Shown in pieces: positions 27,487 through 37,192 of a stretch of 64,000 bases of DNA (positions are counted from its first letter, which is position 1; every line of letters begins with the position of its first letter). The DNA lies in contig NZ_FPBF01000003.1 of the NCBI RefSeq assembly GCF_900116615.1, positions 713,431 to 777,430 of the forward strand, read 5' to 3'. Under the pieces are notes generated by a model, which searched no databases, had not been told where the DNA came from, and saw nothing but the letters and a program-made list of their open reading frames with translations. The DNA is from Algoriphagus locisalis. GTDB taxonomy: Bacteria; Bacteroidota; Bacteroidia; Cytophagales; Cyclobacteriaceae. The position numbers were made by a program, and so were the translations under genes.

Positions 27487-28608
27487 ATGAAAGAACCTTT
27501 CAATCCCTTCGTGATCAATACTTATCAAGGAAAAGACTATTTCTGTGATCGGGAAAATGATCTGAAAATACTCATTTCTCATATAGAAAATGATAGAAAT
27601 GTAGTGCTTTACGCATGGAGAAGACTAGGTAAATCAGCCCTAATCCATCGTTTTTTTGAGGAATTAGAAACTTCCAAAGGTTGCGAAACGATCTATATCG
27701 ATCTGCTTGCAACTCAAAATATAGATGAAGCCATACAATCCATCGCCTCAGCTATCTATGAAAAATATGGCAGGACCACTGCTGGAATAAGCGCAAGCAT
27801 ACAAAAGCTCTTGGCATCTATAGGAGCTACGATAAGTTTCAATGCTTTATCCGGATTGCCGGAAATAAGCATTGGCATTAATAAATCCGAGCAGCCAGGC
27901 CAATCACTAAAAGCACTTGGAGATTTTCTGCTTTCCCGCAAAAAGAGAATAGTCATCGCCATCGATGAGTTCCAGCAGATCGCTGATTACGAAGGGGCAA
28001 ATGCCGAAGCTATTTTCCGCACCTGGGTACAGCAGATTCCTGAAGTCAGGTTTATCTTCAGCGGCAGTCATCGCACGCTGATGGAAGCGATATTTACTGA
28101 GAAGAAGCGACCTTTCTATCAAAGTTCGCAGTTAGAATCCCTTCAGCCCATCGCTTTGGAAGCTTATACAAAATTTATAACTGAGCACTTTCAAGCCGCA
28201 AAAAAATCCATCGAAGCTGATTCAATCGAGAAGATTTATACATGGAGCCGTGGGCAGACCTACACCGTGCAATTAGTCTGCAATCATCTTTTTGCGAACT
28301 ACAAAAAAGTAAGTCTTTCAGATGTGGATGTGGTTTTTGATCAGATTCTGACCCAGCAACAGGCCGTTTTTGCCAATTTCCAAAAGATGCTCACACGAGC
28401 TCAATGGAATATCTTTCGGGCGGTTGCCAAAGAGGAACCACTACAAAATCCCTTAAGTAAAGACTTTATTCAAAAACATAATCTAGGGGCAGCAAGTACC
28501 GTAAGCACTGCATTGAAAGCTCTGGAAAGACTGGAGCTGGTAGTAAAAGACGAAGGATACTATTTAGTCCATGAAGTGCAATTGGCACGTTGGATGGCGA
28601 GACTATAG
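27487..28608 (+). CDS. ATP-binding protein, archaeal-ATPase-like AAA family
   Basis: The 373-aa product belongs to the archaeal-type ATPase/STAND-like AAA group common in Bacteroidota. It opens with FNPFVINTYQGKDYFCDRE. It has a P-loop variant near residue 48 (AWRRLGKSALIHRF), a Walker B at about 155-165 (RIVIAIDEFQQ), and a sensor-type FSGSHRTLM. The C-terminal ~90 residues look like a winged helix (STALKALERLELV). The role is unknown; a DNA- or nucleotide-dependent switch is plausible. It converges on hipA, whose stop lies 7 bp away. Confidence 0.82.
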   Translation: MKEPFNPFVINTYQGKDYFCDRENDLKILISHIENDRNVVLYAWRRLGKSALIHRFFEELETSKGCETIYIDLLATQNIDEAIQSIASAIYEKYGRTTAGISASIQKLLASIGATISFNALSGLPEISIGINKSEQPGQSLKALGDFLLSRKKRIVIAIDEFQQIADYEGANAEAIFRTWVQQIPEVRFIFSGSHRTLMEAIFTEKKRPFYQSSQLESLQPIALEAYTKFITEHFQAAKKSIEADSIEKIYTWSRGQTYTVQLVCNHLFANYKKVSLSDVDVVFDQILTQQQAVFANFQKMLTRAQWNIFRAVAKEEPLQNPLSKDFIQKHNLGAASTVSTALKALERLELVVKDEGYYLVHEVQLARWMARL

Positions 28609-28615
28609 CCCTGTT

Positions 28616-29917
28616 TCAAGCCAAAAGCGTAGCTGCAATACTGTCTTTTAAAATTGGATCAACTCCCACTTGCTCAGCAAAATCATCCCACTTTCTAACT
28701 GCTAACTTTACTTTTTCTATCTTTTCTTCAGGCTTTTTGATATTCATTTTTCTCGCTACCTCCAAAAAATCAGAATCTTCAATTCCTTCTCTCTTTCCAT
28801 TTACCATCAATGATTGCGCACTTACCCACATACTACCGAGTCTATAAGCATAGCAGATATCATAAGCAGGAGAAAGCTTCCATTTGCCATCTTTCCCCAT
28901 CAGGAAAGCAAAGTTCTTTGTGTGGTCATCACAGTTTCTTGCTAGCACATTAAACACCATCCGTGCAAACATCTGCTCTGCTTCAGGATAAGATAGTCGC
29001 AACATCCGCATGGTCTCAAAAATCTGCTCGTAACTGTAATAGCCCACTTGATTGAAATCAAAATGCCGCAAACCACACAAGCTTTGCATATGGATTTTCT
29101 GACCGTCATCGCTTCGGTCAAATCGCTTGGTCATAAAATGAGCTCTCCCATTTTCTTCCAAAATCCGACATTCATTCATATCAATCCCAGCCTCCAATGC
29201 CATCAGGTAATATGCCATTTCCACTCTCCCATAGCCTACGGTCACTCCAAACTGCGAATCATGAACCCCGTCAAATTTGATAATCCAATACGAAAAACCC
29301 TTGGGAGCTTTCACCTGACCGCTTTTTACTTCTCCTGTCTTGGGATTAAAAGCAATTACCGCTTTGGCACGGGCACCGCCTGCCGACGTACCTATTTTTA
29401 GGATATCTGACAGAGCAGATTGCTCGTCAACACTCAGATTAGACTGAAAACCCTCTCTTGCATTGAGAATTTTCCCAGCGATATTGACTAGGCTGTCGAT
29501 TTCCAAAGTACTTGGCTTGATAGCTTCCTCACGAAATGAAGGCCTGATTTCCAGAGCACCCACGCCCCTTTTTCCGATAAAGCAAAGCTGTTCAACAGGA
29601 TTAAGACTATCCGCTGGCCTCCCATTTTTGGCGAGCCAGGCATTGATGAGCTGATTACCATATTTATCGGGAAGCATATCTGCAAGTAATCCCGGCAGCC
29701 CTTTAAACGTATCAAAAGCATCTCCCCTTGATTTTCGCAACTCAGGAAACCCATAAACTCTAGTCCCCTGTTCCAATGGCATTTTCACAGGGGAAATATC
29801 TAAACCCGAGCTGAGAAAATTCTGATTGAATTCAAAACTGCCAAGCTGCTCCGACTCGTTCCAAAGTACCGCTCCGACTAGCTTATCCCAAATCCAGATT
29901 TCGGCAGCATTTACCAC
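28616..29917 (-). CDS. hipA: HipA family serine/threonine kinase toxin
   Basis: The 433-aa product has the HipA layout: an N-terminal beta-rich domain (couple_hipA), then the kinase-like domain. GTSAGGARAKA near residue 180 corresponds to the HipA loop and nucleotide-binding region. The catalytic CDDHTKNFAFLM and metal-binding SPAYDICYAY follow near residues 320-350. E. coli HipA phosphorylates glutamyl-tRNA synthetase and drives persistence; the target here is inferred. The start is a GTG at 29917 that overlaps the hipB stop by 7 bp, indicating translational coupling. Confidence 0.93.
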   Translation of the reverse strand: MVNAAEIWIWDKLVGAVLWNESEQLGSFEFNQNFLSSGLDISPVKMPLEQGTRVYGFPELRKSRGDAFDTFKGLPGLLADMLPDKYGNQLINAWLAKNGRPADSLNPVEQLCFIGKRGVGALEIRPSFREEAIKPSTLEIDSLVNIAGKILNAREGFQSNLSVDEQSALSDILKIGTSAGGARAKAVIAFNPKTGEVKSGQVKAPKGFSYWIIKFDGVHDSQFGVTVGYGRVEMAYYLMALEAGIDMNECRILEENGRAHFMTKRFDRSDDGQKIHMQSLCGLRHFDFNQVGYYSYEQIFETMRMLRLSYPEAEQMFARMVFNVLARNCDDHTKNFAFLMGKDGKWKLSPAYDICYAYRLGSMWVSAQSLMVNGKREGIEDSDFLEVARKMNIKKPEEKIEKVKLAVRKWDDFAEQVGVDPILKDSIAATLLA

Positions 29918-30246
29918 TCTAATGGAGGTTTTTCGGCGGCCATATCAGAATTACGAATCCGCTGCTTTTCATGCTTCTTTTGAAGTTTAATATAAGTCAT
30001 TGGACTTATTACAGACTTGATTTCAAATGATTCCAACCATTGTAATTGATCCAACACCCGAAGCACCTGTATCAGAGTAATCAGATTGACTTTTTCACCA
30101 CGCTCTAATAGACTCAGTGTGGACCGGCTTATCCCCGCAGCATGCGAGAGTTGCTCTTGGGACTTATTTTGAGCCATGCGGTGATGCTTGACAAAGTCTC
30201 CTAGCTTTTGCAGAACTGCTAAATCGCTTAATTGATTATAATCCAT
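29911..30246 (-). CDS. hipB: HipB-like antitoxin, helix-turn-helix repressor
   Basis: The 111-aa product has an XRE-type helix-turn-helix (about residues 15-70) with NKSQEQLSHAAGISRSTLSL followed by LERGEKVNL. It is encoded immediately upstream of hipA with overlapping stop and start, the classical antitoxin-first order. The family neutralises HipA by binding it and represses its own promoter. The C-terminus is basic (KKHEKQRIRN). Palindromic sites upstream are the likely operators. Confidence 0.92.
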   Translation of the reverse strand: MDYNQLSDLAVLQKLGDFVKHHRMAQNKSQEQLSHAAGISRSTLSLLERGEKVNLITLIQVLRVLDQLQWLESFEIKSVISPMTYIKLQKKHEKQRIRNSDMAAEKPPLEW

Positions 30247-30281
30247 GACTTAAATATCATTCACTACAAACAAATATACGA

Positions 30282-30380
30282 CTTAATGAATGAATTATAA
30301 CACAAACATTAAATATATAAATGAATGATAAATCACTCATTATAAGTATAATAATTACTTAACGAATGAATTATCATTCA
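30282..30380 (-). promoter_or_regulatory. HipB operator cluster upstream of hipBA
   Basis: Three TGAATGA-based sites are visible. CTTAATGAATGAATTATAA lies at 30282-30300. AATGAATGAT-AA-ATCACTCATT at 30320-30341 is an inverted repeat with one mismatch. GAATGA-ATTA-TCATTC at 30364-30379 is a perfect inverted repeat. Spacing between sites is about 40 bp. HipB-type repressors bind multiple palindromes upstream of hipBA, so autoregulation is inferred. The region is very AT-rich. Confidence 0.65.
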
Positions 30381-30387
30381 AAATGTA

Positions 30388-33300
30388 TCAATCACTTATA
30401 AAAGAACCTCTACTCCACTTCCATTTATAACCCCACCCCTTTTGCTCAAGCAGAATAGGATGATAAGCTAAAGCCGCTTTTGCAGTAGAAGCATTAAAAA
30501 ATCGCTGATCATCCGTCAAAATCGCCTCTTGAACCTCGCTAGACTCTTTGAAAATCAAATCCATCACAGCCGAAGGAATTTCTCCTGAATAAGAAGTCTC
30601 AGACTTCAGCAGTTTATTCTTTAAACTCCAATCAATCTTATAGCCTTCAACTTTGCCATCAGGAACGGAAATAAAAGGGTTTTTACTTTGATCTTTGACA
30701 AAAGCCAAGAATTCTCTCAACAATTCTAAACCAGGATTTTTAAGTTGACTTGGCCGGAAATCAGCAGGTTCAATGCTTGAAATCACATGCATCAGCCTCC
30801 GAGACCTAGTGATAGCTACATTCAATCGATTTTCAGCACCTGACTTACCCAAAAGCCCAAAATTAGTAATCAACTTCCCTTCAGGATTTGGTGCATAGCC
30901 AAGGGATAAAATCACCTGATCAAACTCATCACCCTGCACATTTTCGATATTACGCACTTTAATAACTGTGTCCTGAAAACCAGCTTTCCAAAGTTTTTCA
31001 CGGATCAATTCCATCTGGAAATAATTCCCAGTCACTATCCCGACAGTGTCTGATGGACTGGAATTCAGTATAGATTCAACTCTCAAAACAACTTCATCGG
31101 CCTCCATTTTATTTACCTGATTTGACCACATACCCTCCACTTTCTGCCAAGTGAAAGCAGGTTTTCCAGCTAATGAAGTAACATAATCAGGAAGTGTCTC
31201 CAATTGATTGTCGTAAAAATGAGTATTTGAAAAATGGATCAAAGCAGGATCAGCTGAGCGGTAATGACCTTTTAACTGATGTTTTTCAAAGAAATTCCCA
31301 GCCAATTCCAACAGCGACTCCGCTTCATATTCCAATCCTTCTTCATCCGATTCCCACTTCACCTGATAGAAATCCGAAGGTCTAAGTTGTTTTGAATCTC
31401 CTGCGACCACCACCTGCTTCCCTCGAAGCATCGCAGGTAATCCTCGCTCCACCTGACACTGGGAAGCTTCATCGAAAATCACCAAGTCGAATTTCTGACC
31501 AAGAGGAAATAAGGCAGAAACAGTTTCTGGACTAGCAAACCAACAAGGCAACAATCGAAAAACCTCATCCCCCATTTCCTCCACCAATTTCCTAATCGGC
31601 CAGCGCTGACGCTTTTTACTTACCTGATGAAGCAAATCCCGATACGTCAAACGATTACCCAGACGATTAAACTCCAAGTCGCTCACGACTTGCTCTCTAA
31701 GTCTAAGCAAAGCCATATGCTTGGAAATCTTCCGTTTTTCCAGAATTGCAGTTTTCAATTCGGACAACTCATGATGCATCTTAAGGCTTCCAGCTTCGGA
31801 CAAAACCGGATTCTTAGCTTCCAAATGAGCTATCCAAGCCAAATACCATGAATTCCAAAATACCAAAACCTGATCATCCAAAGTCAAATCGGGAAAGTCA
31901 ACTTCCAGCTTTTTAAAAATAGAAATTGAAAATTGGTCTACGGTCACTAAAAACCGATCAAAGGCAACCAATTCCGAAAATATCTGATTAGTCTGGAAAT
32001 CGAGCTTATCTCCTGCAAATCCATTTTGTAGAATTTCTAAAATCTGTGCATCACTCAAATAAGCTTTCCAATTGTTCTTTTGGGATGAAAATGATCTGGA
32101 CAGCTCAGTAATATCGCTGAGCTGAAGTCTGAAATCAATTAAATTCCAATCAGTTAAGGCATGAATATCCTGCTGCTTTTTCCATCGAGAAACCCACTCC
32201 AAAGCAGCGTTAATAAGTGCGAGTTGCCTTTCAAAAGTATCAACTGAAAGCGCTGTAAACTCCAATCCTTCAATCGTTGGAAGTTCAGAAAGTTCAATGC
32301 TTAGACCTTGCAAAACCTCCACTTCATTCTGAATCCTAGAAACCGAATCTGAGTCAAACTTCAAATTAGATTTACTTAGGATTTCGAAGGTCAACGGAAA
32401 CTTACTTTTACTCAGATTTGCTTGAATTTTCCCTAACCAGGAACTGGCTTTTGGTTTCAACAAATCAAGTTCTGCTTCCAAATTTGATAGGTGTTCTGGT
32501 TTGGCATCAATTCCCAATTCCAGATGCTGAAGCTTTTCCATAACAACCAAAAGCCATTTCTGAATTTTAAGCATGCTTGATAAAAGCTTTGAATCAAAAA
32601 TGGATGAAATAGCTAAATCTGACTTTTCAATCTGACCCAAGGATGATTTCAATCCCTCCACCTGATCCGAAAAATTACCATTTTCTAAAATCACCTGTGC
32701 TAAATCTGGCAGTTTATCAGTTCTTGAATTTGATCTGAATTCAGTTATCTCTTTTATACTTTGGGAAATTCTGGAAAAAACTGCTGGTTCAAAATGGGCA
32801 AAAGAAACACGGCTTTCCCAAAATGTATACTTAAACTGAGAATGGTAAGAATGGTGGATTTTATACCATTTCTCAACATCCTGAGCACGCTCATAATTCA
32901 GCTTTATTAAATCCGAATGCTCGAAGAATGGCTTTTGGAGATCAGCATTCAGATACATTGCTTTTATTGGAATGCCAGCTGTTTCTGTCTCAAAAAGCGC
33001 CATTCGAAACATCTCAAACTTCTCCGAAAGTCTGGAAATCGTCTTAGAATACTGCGAAACCTCTCGCTCCAACTGAATGGAATCAATTCCTCTATTTTGC
33101 TCCTGATAGGTCTCTATACCTTCTATTTGAGCTTTTAGCTTTTGAAATAGGATTTTTTGATCGGCCCGGAAATCATGAACCAGCCCTAAGAAATCACCAA
33201 AACCTTCTTTACTCAATCGCTCAAAAACCACATCAAGCGCAGCACGCTTTTGGGAAACCACCAACACTTTTTTCCCTCGAGAACAATAGTCAGAAACCAG

Positions 33301-34260
33301 ATTTGCAATCAATTGGGACTTGCCAGTACCCGGCGGGCCTTCTACCACGAGGCTCTTTCCTTGTCGAACTTTCACCAGAATATTTTCCTGAGAAGCATCC
33401 AACGGGAAAACCGGAAAAAGCTGCTCTTCTCTAGGAATAGGTTGACTTTCATCACTTGCAAAATGCTTTGTAAACAACTCCTCCAGACTCAGCTCACCAA
33501 ATTCCTTTTCTAGATTTTCATAATCAGTAAACAGAAAACTTCCTTTCTGAGCAAATAAACCTAAGAGAGCATAACTCTTCAACGCCAACTTCCCATCTTG
33601 AAACGTACCTGAATCCAAACTCAGTTGGGAAGTAGGAAACTGAGCTAATTGATCTTCAAATAATGATGAACTTAGCTGAATAGAGAAATTATCGTTGAGA
33701 ATTTTACAAAGATCAGTTCGGAATTCGGTTGGATCAGCAATTAATTCTTGTACTTCTTGATTTAAAAGTTCAGCATCTAGCGATTTTCCATAGGCATGAC
33801 TATAGGCCAAAAGAAACGCAGGGTTCCATTGCCAATCGTCTGTTTTTGAGAGTATCCAATGCCCATTTTCAAGATGCAACTTTACCCCCAAAAGCAATAT
33901 TGGCGCTCGAAGGACCTGACCGTTGATTAACTTCCCTTCTACATATGGCCAACCAAGAAACAAGGACTTCTCTCCAGTCTCTTCCTGGGTCAATTGATCA
34001 CGAAATGAAAGCCTGGAAAATATTTTCGAAAGAGTATTTACTCCAGCGAGGCGAGGATCAGATTCTGGTAATAATGTGATTGGCTTCTTAGAAGAAATAG
34101 CCTTTTTGATTATTTCAAAGCTATTTTCTCCATTTAAAAAATCTACTTCTTTCAGATCAACAACACCGAAACCTTCTGCCTTTGGTAAATAAAGTGACCT
34201 ATTCTTGGAAGATAGATCGACGAGGCGATTTCGGTAAGTCTGAAAGATTGACTCTGGCAT
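30388..34260 (-). CDS. Large SF1 (UPF1/DNA2-like) helicase, AAA_11/AAA_12 type
   Basis: The 1290-aa product has an N-terminal DUF4011-like region (FQTYRNRLVDLSSKNRSLYL) and a P-loop GPPGTGKSQLIANL near residue 310. A long helical insertion (about 370-880) resembles a coiled-coil stalk. Walker B FDEASQCQVERGLP and motif III GDSKQL follow near residue 940. C-terminal motifs are NIENVQGDEFDQVILSLG and NVAITRSRR. Family members unwind DNA or RNA, and many lie in defence islands or mobile regions. No nuclease motif is obvious. It directly follows the SDR gene (no gap) and ends 142 bp before hipB. Confidence 0.88.
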   Translation of the reverse strand: MPESIFQTYRNRLVDLSSKNRSLYLPKAEGFGVVDLKEVDFLNGENSFEIIKKAISSKKPITLLPESDPRLAGVNTLSKIFSRLSFRDQLTQEETGEKSLFLGWPYVEGKLINGQVLRAPILLLGVKLHLENGHWILSKTDDWQWNPAFLLAYSHAYGKSLDAELLNQEVQELIADPTEFRTDLCKILNDNFSIQLSSSLFEDQLAQFPTSQLSLDSGTFQDGKLALKSYALLGLFAQKGSFLFTDYENLEKEFGELSLEELFTKHFASDESQPIPREEQLFPVFPLDASQENILVKVRQGKSLVVEGPPGTGKSQLIANLVSDYCSRGKKVLVVSQKRAALDVVFERLSKEGFGDFLGLVHDFRADQKILFQKLKAQIEGIETYQEQNRGIDSIQLEREVSQYSKTISRLSEKFEMFRMALFETETAGIPIKAMYLNADLQKPFFEHSDLIKLNYERAQDVEKWYKIHHSYHSQFKYTFWESRVSFAHFEPAVFSRISQSIKEITEFRSNSRTDKLPDLAQVILENGNFSDQVEGLKSSLGQIEKSDLAISSIFDSKLLSSMLKIQKWLLVVMEKLQHLELGIDAKPEHLSNLEAELDLLKPKASSWLGKIQANLSKSKFPLTFEILSKSNLKFDSDSVSRIQNEVEVLQGLSIELSELPTIEGLEFTALSVDTFERQLALINAALEWVSRWKKQQDIHALTDWNLIDFRLQLSDITELSRSFSSQKNNWKAYLSDAQILEILQNGFAGDKLDFQTNQIFSELVAFDRFLVTVDQFSISIFKKLEVDFPDLTLDDQVLVFWNSWYLAWIAHLEAKNPVLSEAGSLKMHHELSELKTAILEKRKISKHMALLRLREQVVSDLEFNRLGNRLTYRDLLHQVSKKRQRWPIRKLVEEMGDEVFRLLPCWFASPETVSALFPLGQKFDLVIFDEASQCQVERGLPAMLRGKQVVVAGDSKQLRPSDFYQVKWESDEEGLEYEAESLLELAGNFFEKHQLKGHYRSADPALIHFSNTHFYDNQLETLPDYVTSLAGKPAFTWQKVEGMWSNQVNKMEADEVVLRVESILNSSPSDTVGIVTGNYFQMELIREKLWKAGFQDTVIKVRNIENVQGDEFDQVILSLGYAPNPEGKLITNFGLLGKSGAENRLNVAITRSRRLMHVISSIEPADFRPSQLKNPGLELLREFLAFVKDQSKNPFISVPDGKVEGYKIDWSLKNKLLKSETSYSGEIPSAVMDLIFKESSEVQEAILTDDQRFFNASTAKAALAYHPILLEQKGWGYKWKWSRGSFISD

Positions 34261-35082
34261 TTAATGGAAAGGTGAGTCTTTTTCCTTTGCCATCTGATTA
34301 TAGACAATATGATCCAATCGACCAGGCATCCATTTATTAAGAAACTTCAACAACTTTCCTTGGGTAGTGAGAGTCAAATCACGCTTTCTTTTCAATGTAG
34401 CATTCAATATTTCCTCCGCCACTTCTTCAGAACTCATCATTTTGGATTCATCCCTAGGAGAATCGCCTTGGACGGAACCATGAGCTGTGAGTGCGTTTTT
34501 ACGAATATTGGAAGCGGTAAATCCCGGGCAGGCCACCAACACATGTACTCCCTTTTTCATCACTTCAGTTCGAAGAGATTCGAAAAAACCATTCATCGCG
34601 TATTTACTTGCTGTATAGGCAGTTCGAGCGGGCGTACCACGAAATCCGTTGACGGAAGAAATCCCGATCACAGTACCTTTAGTCTCAAGGATTGACGGTA
34701 AGCATACTTTGGTGGCATAGACAGCTCCCCAGAAATTTGTATCCATGACTTTATGAAACACCTCTAAATCAAGATTTTCAAATAATGCCCGCATGGTTAT
34801 TCCCGCATTATTAATCAGAATGTCAATTTTCCCAAATTCAGACAAAACAATCTCTGCCATTCGCTCATTGTCCGCGATCACACCAGCATCAGCGGAAATT
34901 GCCAATACAGTTATGCCCTCCGCTTCTAACTTCGCTTTGACAGCATTCAGTTTAGCTAGGTATCTCCCTGTAATTACGATTTTAGCACCTGATTTACCAA
35001 AAGCTAAAGCGCAAGATGCGCCAATTCCTGAGGAAGCTCCGGTGATGATTACAACTTTATCTTTTAGGCTATCTTTTTTCAT
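34261..35082 (-). CDS. SDR family oxidoreductase
   Basis: The 273-aa product is a classical short-chain dehydrogenase. It shows the NAD(P)-binding TGASSGIGASCALAFG near residue 20, NNAG(I) near 95, and the catalytic triad pattern Ser (GISSVNG), then YTASKYA containing Tyr-x3-Lys. It lacks transmembrane segments. The ATG at 35082 is used; a TTG at 35124 would add an implausible leader. Its stop directly abuts the start of the helicase gene, so both are probably transcribed together. The substrate is unknown. Confidence 0.92.
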   Translation of the reverse strand: MKKDSLKDKVVIITGASSGIGASCALAFGKSGAKIVITGRYLAKLNAVKAKLEAEGITVLAISADAGVIADNERMAEIVLSEFGKIDILINNAGITMRALFENLDLEVFHKVMDTNFWGAVYATKVCLPSILETKGTVIGISSVNGFRGTPARTAYTASKYAMNGFFESLRTEVMKKGVHVLVACPGFTASNIRKNALTAHGSVQGDSPRDESKMMSSEEVAEEILNATLKRKRDLTLTTQGKLLKFLNKWMPGRLDHIVYNQMAKEKDSPFH

Positions 35083-35322
35083 TGATTGTGCAAAGATACT
35101 CAATTTGTGATTTTCAAATTTCAAGTTCGAGTAACGAAAACCATCTAAAATTGATTTATATCAAAAGCTCAACCAATTGGCAATTTTGCTACCGGAACAA
35201 GTCTTAACCAAAATTTCGATTTTAAAGTTTTCTAAGAGAATATTTTTTAGCCGATGGTTATAAATATGAACGATATAGATTCCAAGTTAGATTTTGCACT
35301 CATTATTACGGTCAAATTTCCC

Positions 35323-35330
35323 TAATTTTG
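35323..35330 (+). promoter_or_regulatory. Candidate -7 element very close to the rlmD start
   Basis: TAATTTTG matches TAnnTTTG. It ends only 5 bp before the ATG at 35336, so transcription from it would start at or near the start codon (a leaderless message) or just before the alternative ATG at 35348. Confidence 0.4.
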
Positions 35331-35335
35331 CGCCC

Positions 35336-36742
35336 ATGTCGCGAAAAATGAAAAATAAAGTGATTACCAATCTCCTTATCGAGCGTATAGCTTCGGAGGG
35401 AAAATGCTTGGGACATCATGAAGAAAAAGTGGTTTTTGTAACGGGCGTTGCTCCTGGAGATGTGGTAGATGTAAGAATCACCAAGGGAAAAAGCTCTTTT
35501 ATGGAAGGCGAACCGGTGAAATTCCATGAGTATTCCAAAGAAAGAATTGAGCCTTTCTGCTCGCACTTTGGCACATGCGGCGGCTGTAAGTGGCAACATA
35601 TAAATTATGACTTGCAGAAAACCTACAAGCGTCAGCAGGTTTTAGATCAGTTCCAACGAATCGCTAAAGTTGAAATACCAGAAGTGCTACCAACTCTAGG
35701 ATCTGAAAAAACACGTTATTATAGAAATAAGCTTGATTTTACCTTCTCTAATAAGAAATGGTTGACCATAGAGCAAATCCACACGGGAGAAGAGTTTGAC
35801 AGAAATGCACTCGGTTTTCATATCCCGAAGATGTTTGACAAAATCATCGACGTGGATCACTGCTACCTTCAAGGAAGTATCTCTAATGATGTCAGAAATG
35901 AGTTGAGAGCTTTTGCGCTAGCCAATCATTTGAGTTTCTATGACATTAGAAACCAAGTTGGACTACTTCGAAATCTAATAATCCGAACCACGAGCACTGA
36001 CCAATCCATGGTTATCGTTCAGTTTGGAGAAAATGATCCGGAAGGAATTCAAAAAGTGATGGAGTTCTTAAATGAGAAATTTCCGGAAATCACCTCACTC
36101 TTATATGTGATCAATACCAAAGGAAATGAGACATTCCATGATTTGGAACTAGTCACTTTTGCCGGAAAAGACTTTATCGAAGAAGAAATGGAGGGATTGA
36201 AATTCCGTATTGGACCAAAGTCTTTCTATCAAACAAACTCCGAGCAAGCATACGAGCTATACAAAGTCGCTCGTGATTTTGCCAATTTGCAAGGAGATGA
36301 AGTGGTCTATGACCTATATACTGGAACTGGAACTATTGCCAATTTCGTTGCAAAGCAAGCTAAGCAGGTCATCGGCATCGAGTATGTACCAGCTGCGATC
36401 GAAGATGCGAAGCTGAACTCTCAAATCAACGGATTAGACAATACGCTATTCTATGCCGGAGATATGAAAGATATGCTGAACGATGAATTCATTGACAATC
36501 ATGCCGCACCGGACTTGATCATCACCGATCCACCACGCGCCGGAATGGATGAGAAAGTAGTGCAGATGCTTTTGAGATTGAATGCACCGAAGATTGTGTA
36601 CGTATCATGCAATCCTGCCACTCAGGCTAGAGATGTAGCGTTGTTGAGCGAAAAATATAAAGTGGAAAAAGTGCAGCCAGTGGATATGTTTCCACAAACT
36701 TACCATGTAGAAAATGTCGTACTCTTAACTCTAAAATCATGA
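35336..36742 (+). CDS. rlmD: 23S rRNA (uracil(1939)-C(5))-methyltransferase RlmD
   Basis: The 468-aa product is a TrmA/RlmD-family methyltransferase with an N-terminal TRAM domain and a Fe-S cluster motif (CSHFGTCGGCKWQH plus a later Cys). The SAM-binding DLYTGTGTIANF lies near residue 325. The catalytic TDPPRAGMD precedes SCNPATQARD, which carries the nucleophilic cysteine. It methylates uracil 1939 (or a related uracil) of 23S rRNA. The ATG at 35336 is preferred over the upstream TTG-type start; the ATG at 35348 is also possible. The stop overlaps the next gene by 4 bp. Confidence 0.92.
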   Translation: MSRKMKNKVITNLLIERIASEGKCLGHHEEKVVFVTGVAPGDVVDVRITKGKSSFMEGEPVKFHEYSKERIEPFCSHFGTCGGCKWQHINYDLQKTYKRQQVLDQFQRIAKVEIPEVLPTLGSEKTRYYRNKLDFTFSNKKWLTIEQIHTGEEFDRNALGFHIPKMFDKIIDVDHCYLQGSISNDVRNELRAFALANHLSFYDIRNQVGLLRNLIIRTTSTDQSMVIVQFGENDPEGIQKVMEFLNEKFPEITSLLYVINTKGNETFHDLELVTFAGKDFIEEEMEGLKFRIGPKSFYQTNSEQAYELYKVARDFANLQGDEVVYDLYTGTGTIANFVAKQAKQVIGIEYVPAAIEDAKLNSQINGLDNTLFYAGDMKDMLNDEFIDNHAAPDLIITDPPRAGMDEKVVQMLLRLNAPKIVYVSCNPATQARDVALLSEKYKVEKVQPVDMFPQTYHVENVVLLTLKS

Positions 36743-37116
36743 TTTCAGATTTCAACGATCCAGAATTAAGCGGGAAATACTTAGGTACAATTACCAGTGA
36801 TTTTATAAAAATATCAGATGCTTTGAAGGAAGCATCGTATCAAATCAGAACTCGGAAATTCTCTGATTATCCTATTTTCCCTATCTCAAAAGATATGCAG
36901 CCAATCGGAAAAATCTTTGTGGGAAAAGAGGAAAAAGGGCTGGACTGGAACTACTTTATGACCTATGTGGATGAATTTGTTCAACGAAAACTGATCTCCG
37001 AAGAATCACTTCCTGAGTTCCAAAAAGCATACAAAGATCCGGATGAATTCTGCTGCTTGTTTGTGATGGATGGAGCTTTTACAAGTTTTGTTTACGTTCC
37101 TTATCCAAATGATTAA
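36739..37116 (+). CDS. Conserved hypothetical protein translationally coupled to rlmD
   Basis: The 125-aa product has no signal peptide, membrane segment or familiar motif. It is acidic, rich in aromatic residues, and shows YPIFPISKDMQPIGK, LDWNYFMTYVDEF and CCLFVMDGAFTSFVYVPYP, suggesting a small globular domain. Its ATG overlaps the rlmD stop (ATGA), so the two are probably translationally coupled. Similar small proteins occur in Cytophagales by my recollection, but no function is known. Confidence 0.72.
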   Translation: MISDFNDPELSGKYLGTITSDFIKISDALKEASYQIRTRKFSDYPIFPISKDMQPIGKIFVGKEEKGLDWNYFMTYVDEFVQRKLISEESLPEFQKAYKDPDEFCCLFVMDGAFTSFVYVPYPND

Positions 37117-37137
37117 TTCCATATATTGAAAACAAAG

Positions 37138-37169
37138 AAGCTTTACCATCGACAGGTAAAGCTTTTTTT
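37138..37169. terminator. Bidirectional Rho-independent terminator
   Basis: The stem AAGCTTTACC (37138-37147) / GGTAAAGCTT (37155-37164) has a 7-nt loop and is followed by a T run. It lies between the convergent rlmD unit and pepP. Confidence 0.87.
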
Positions 37170-37192
37170 CGTTTTAGGGGAACTTTAACTTC

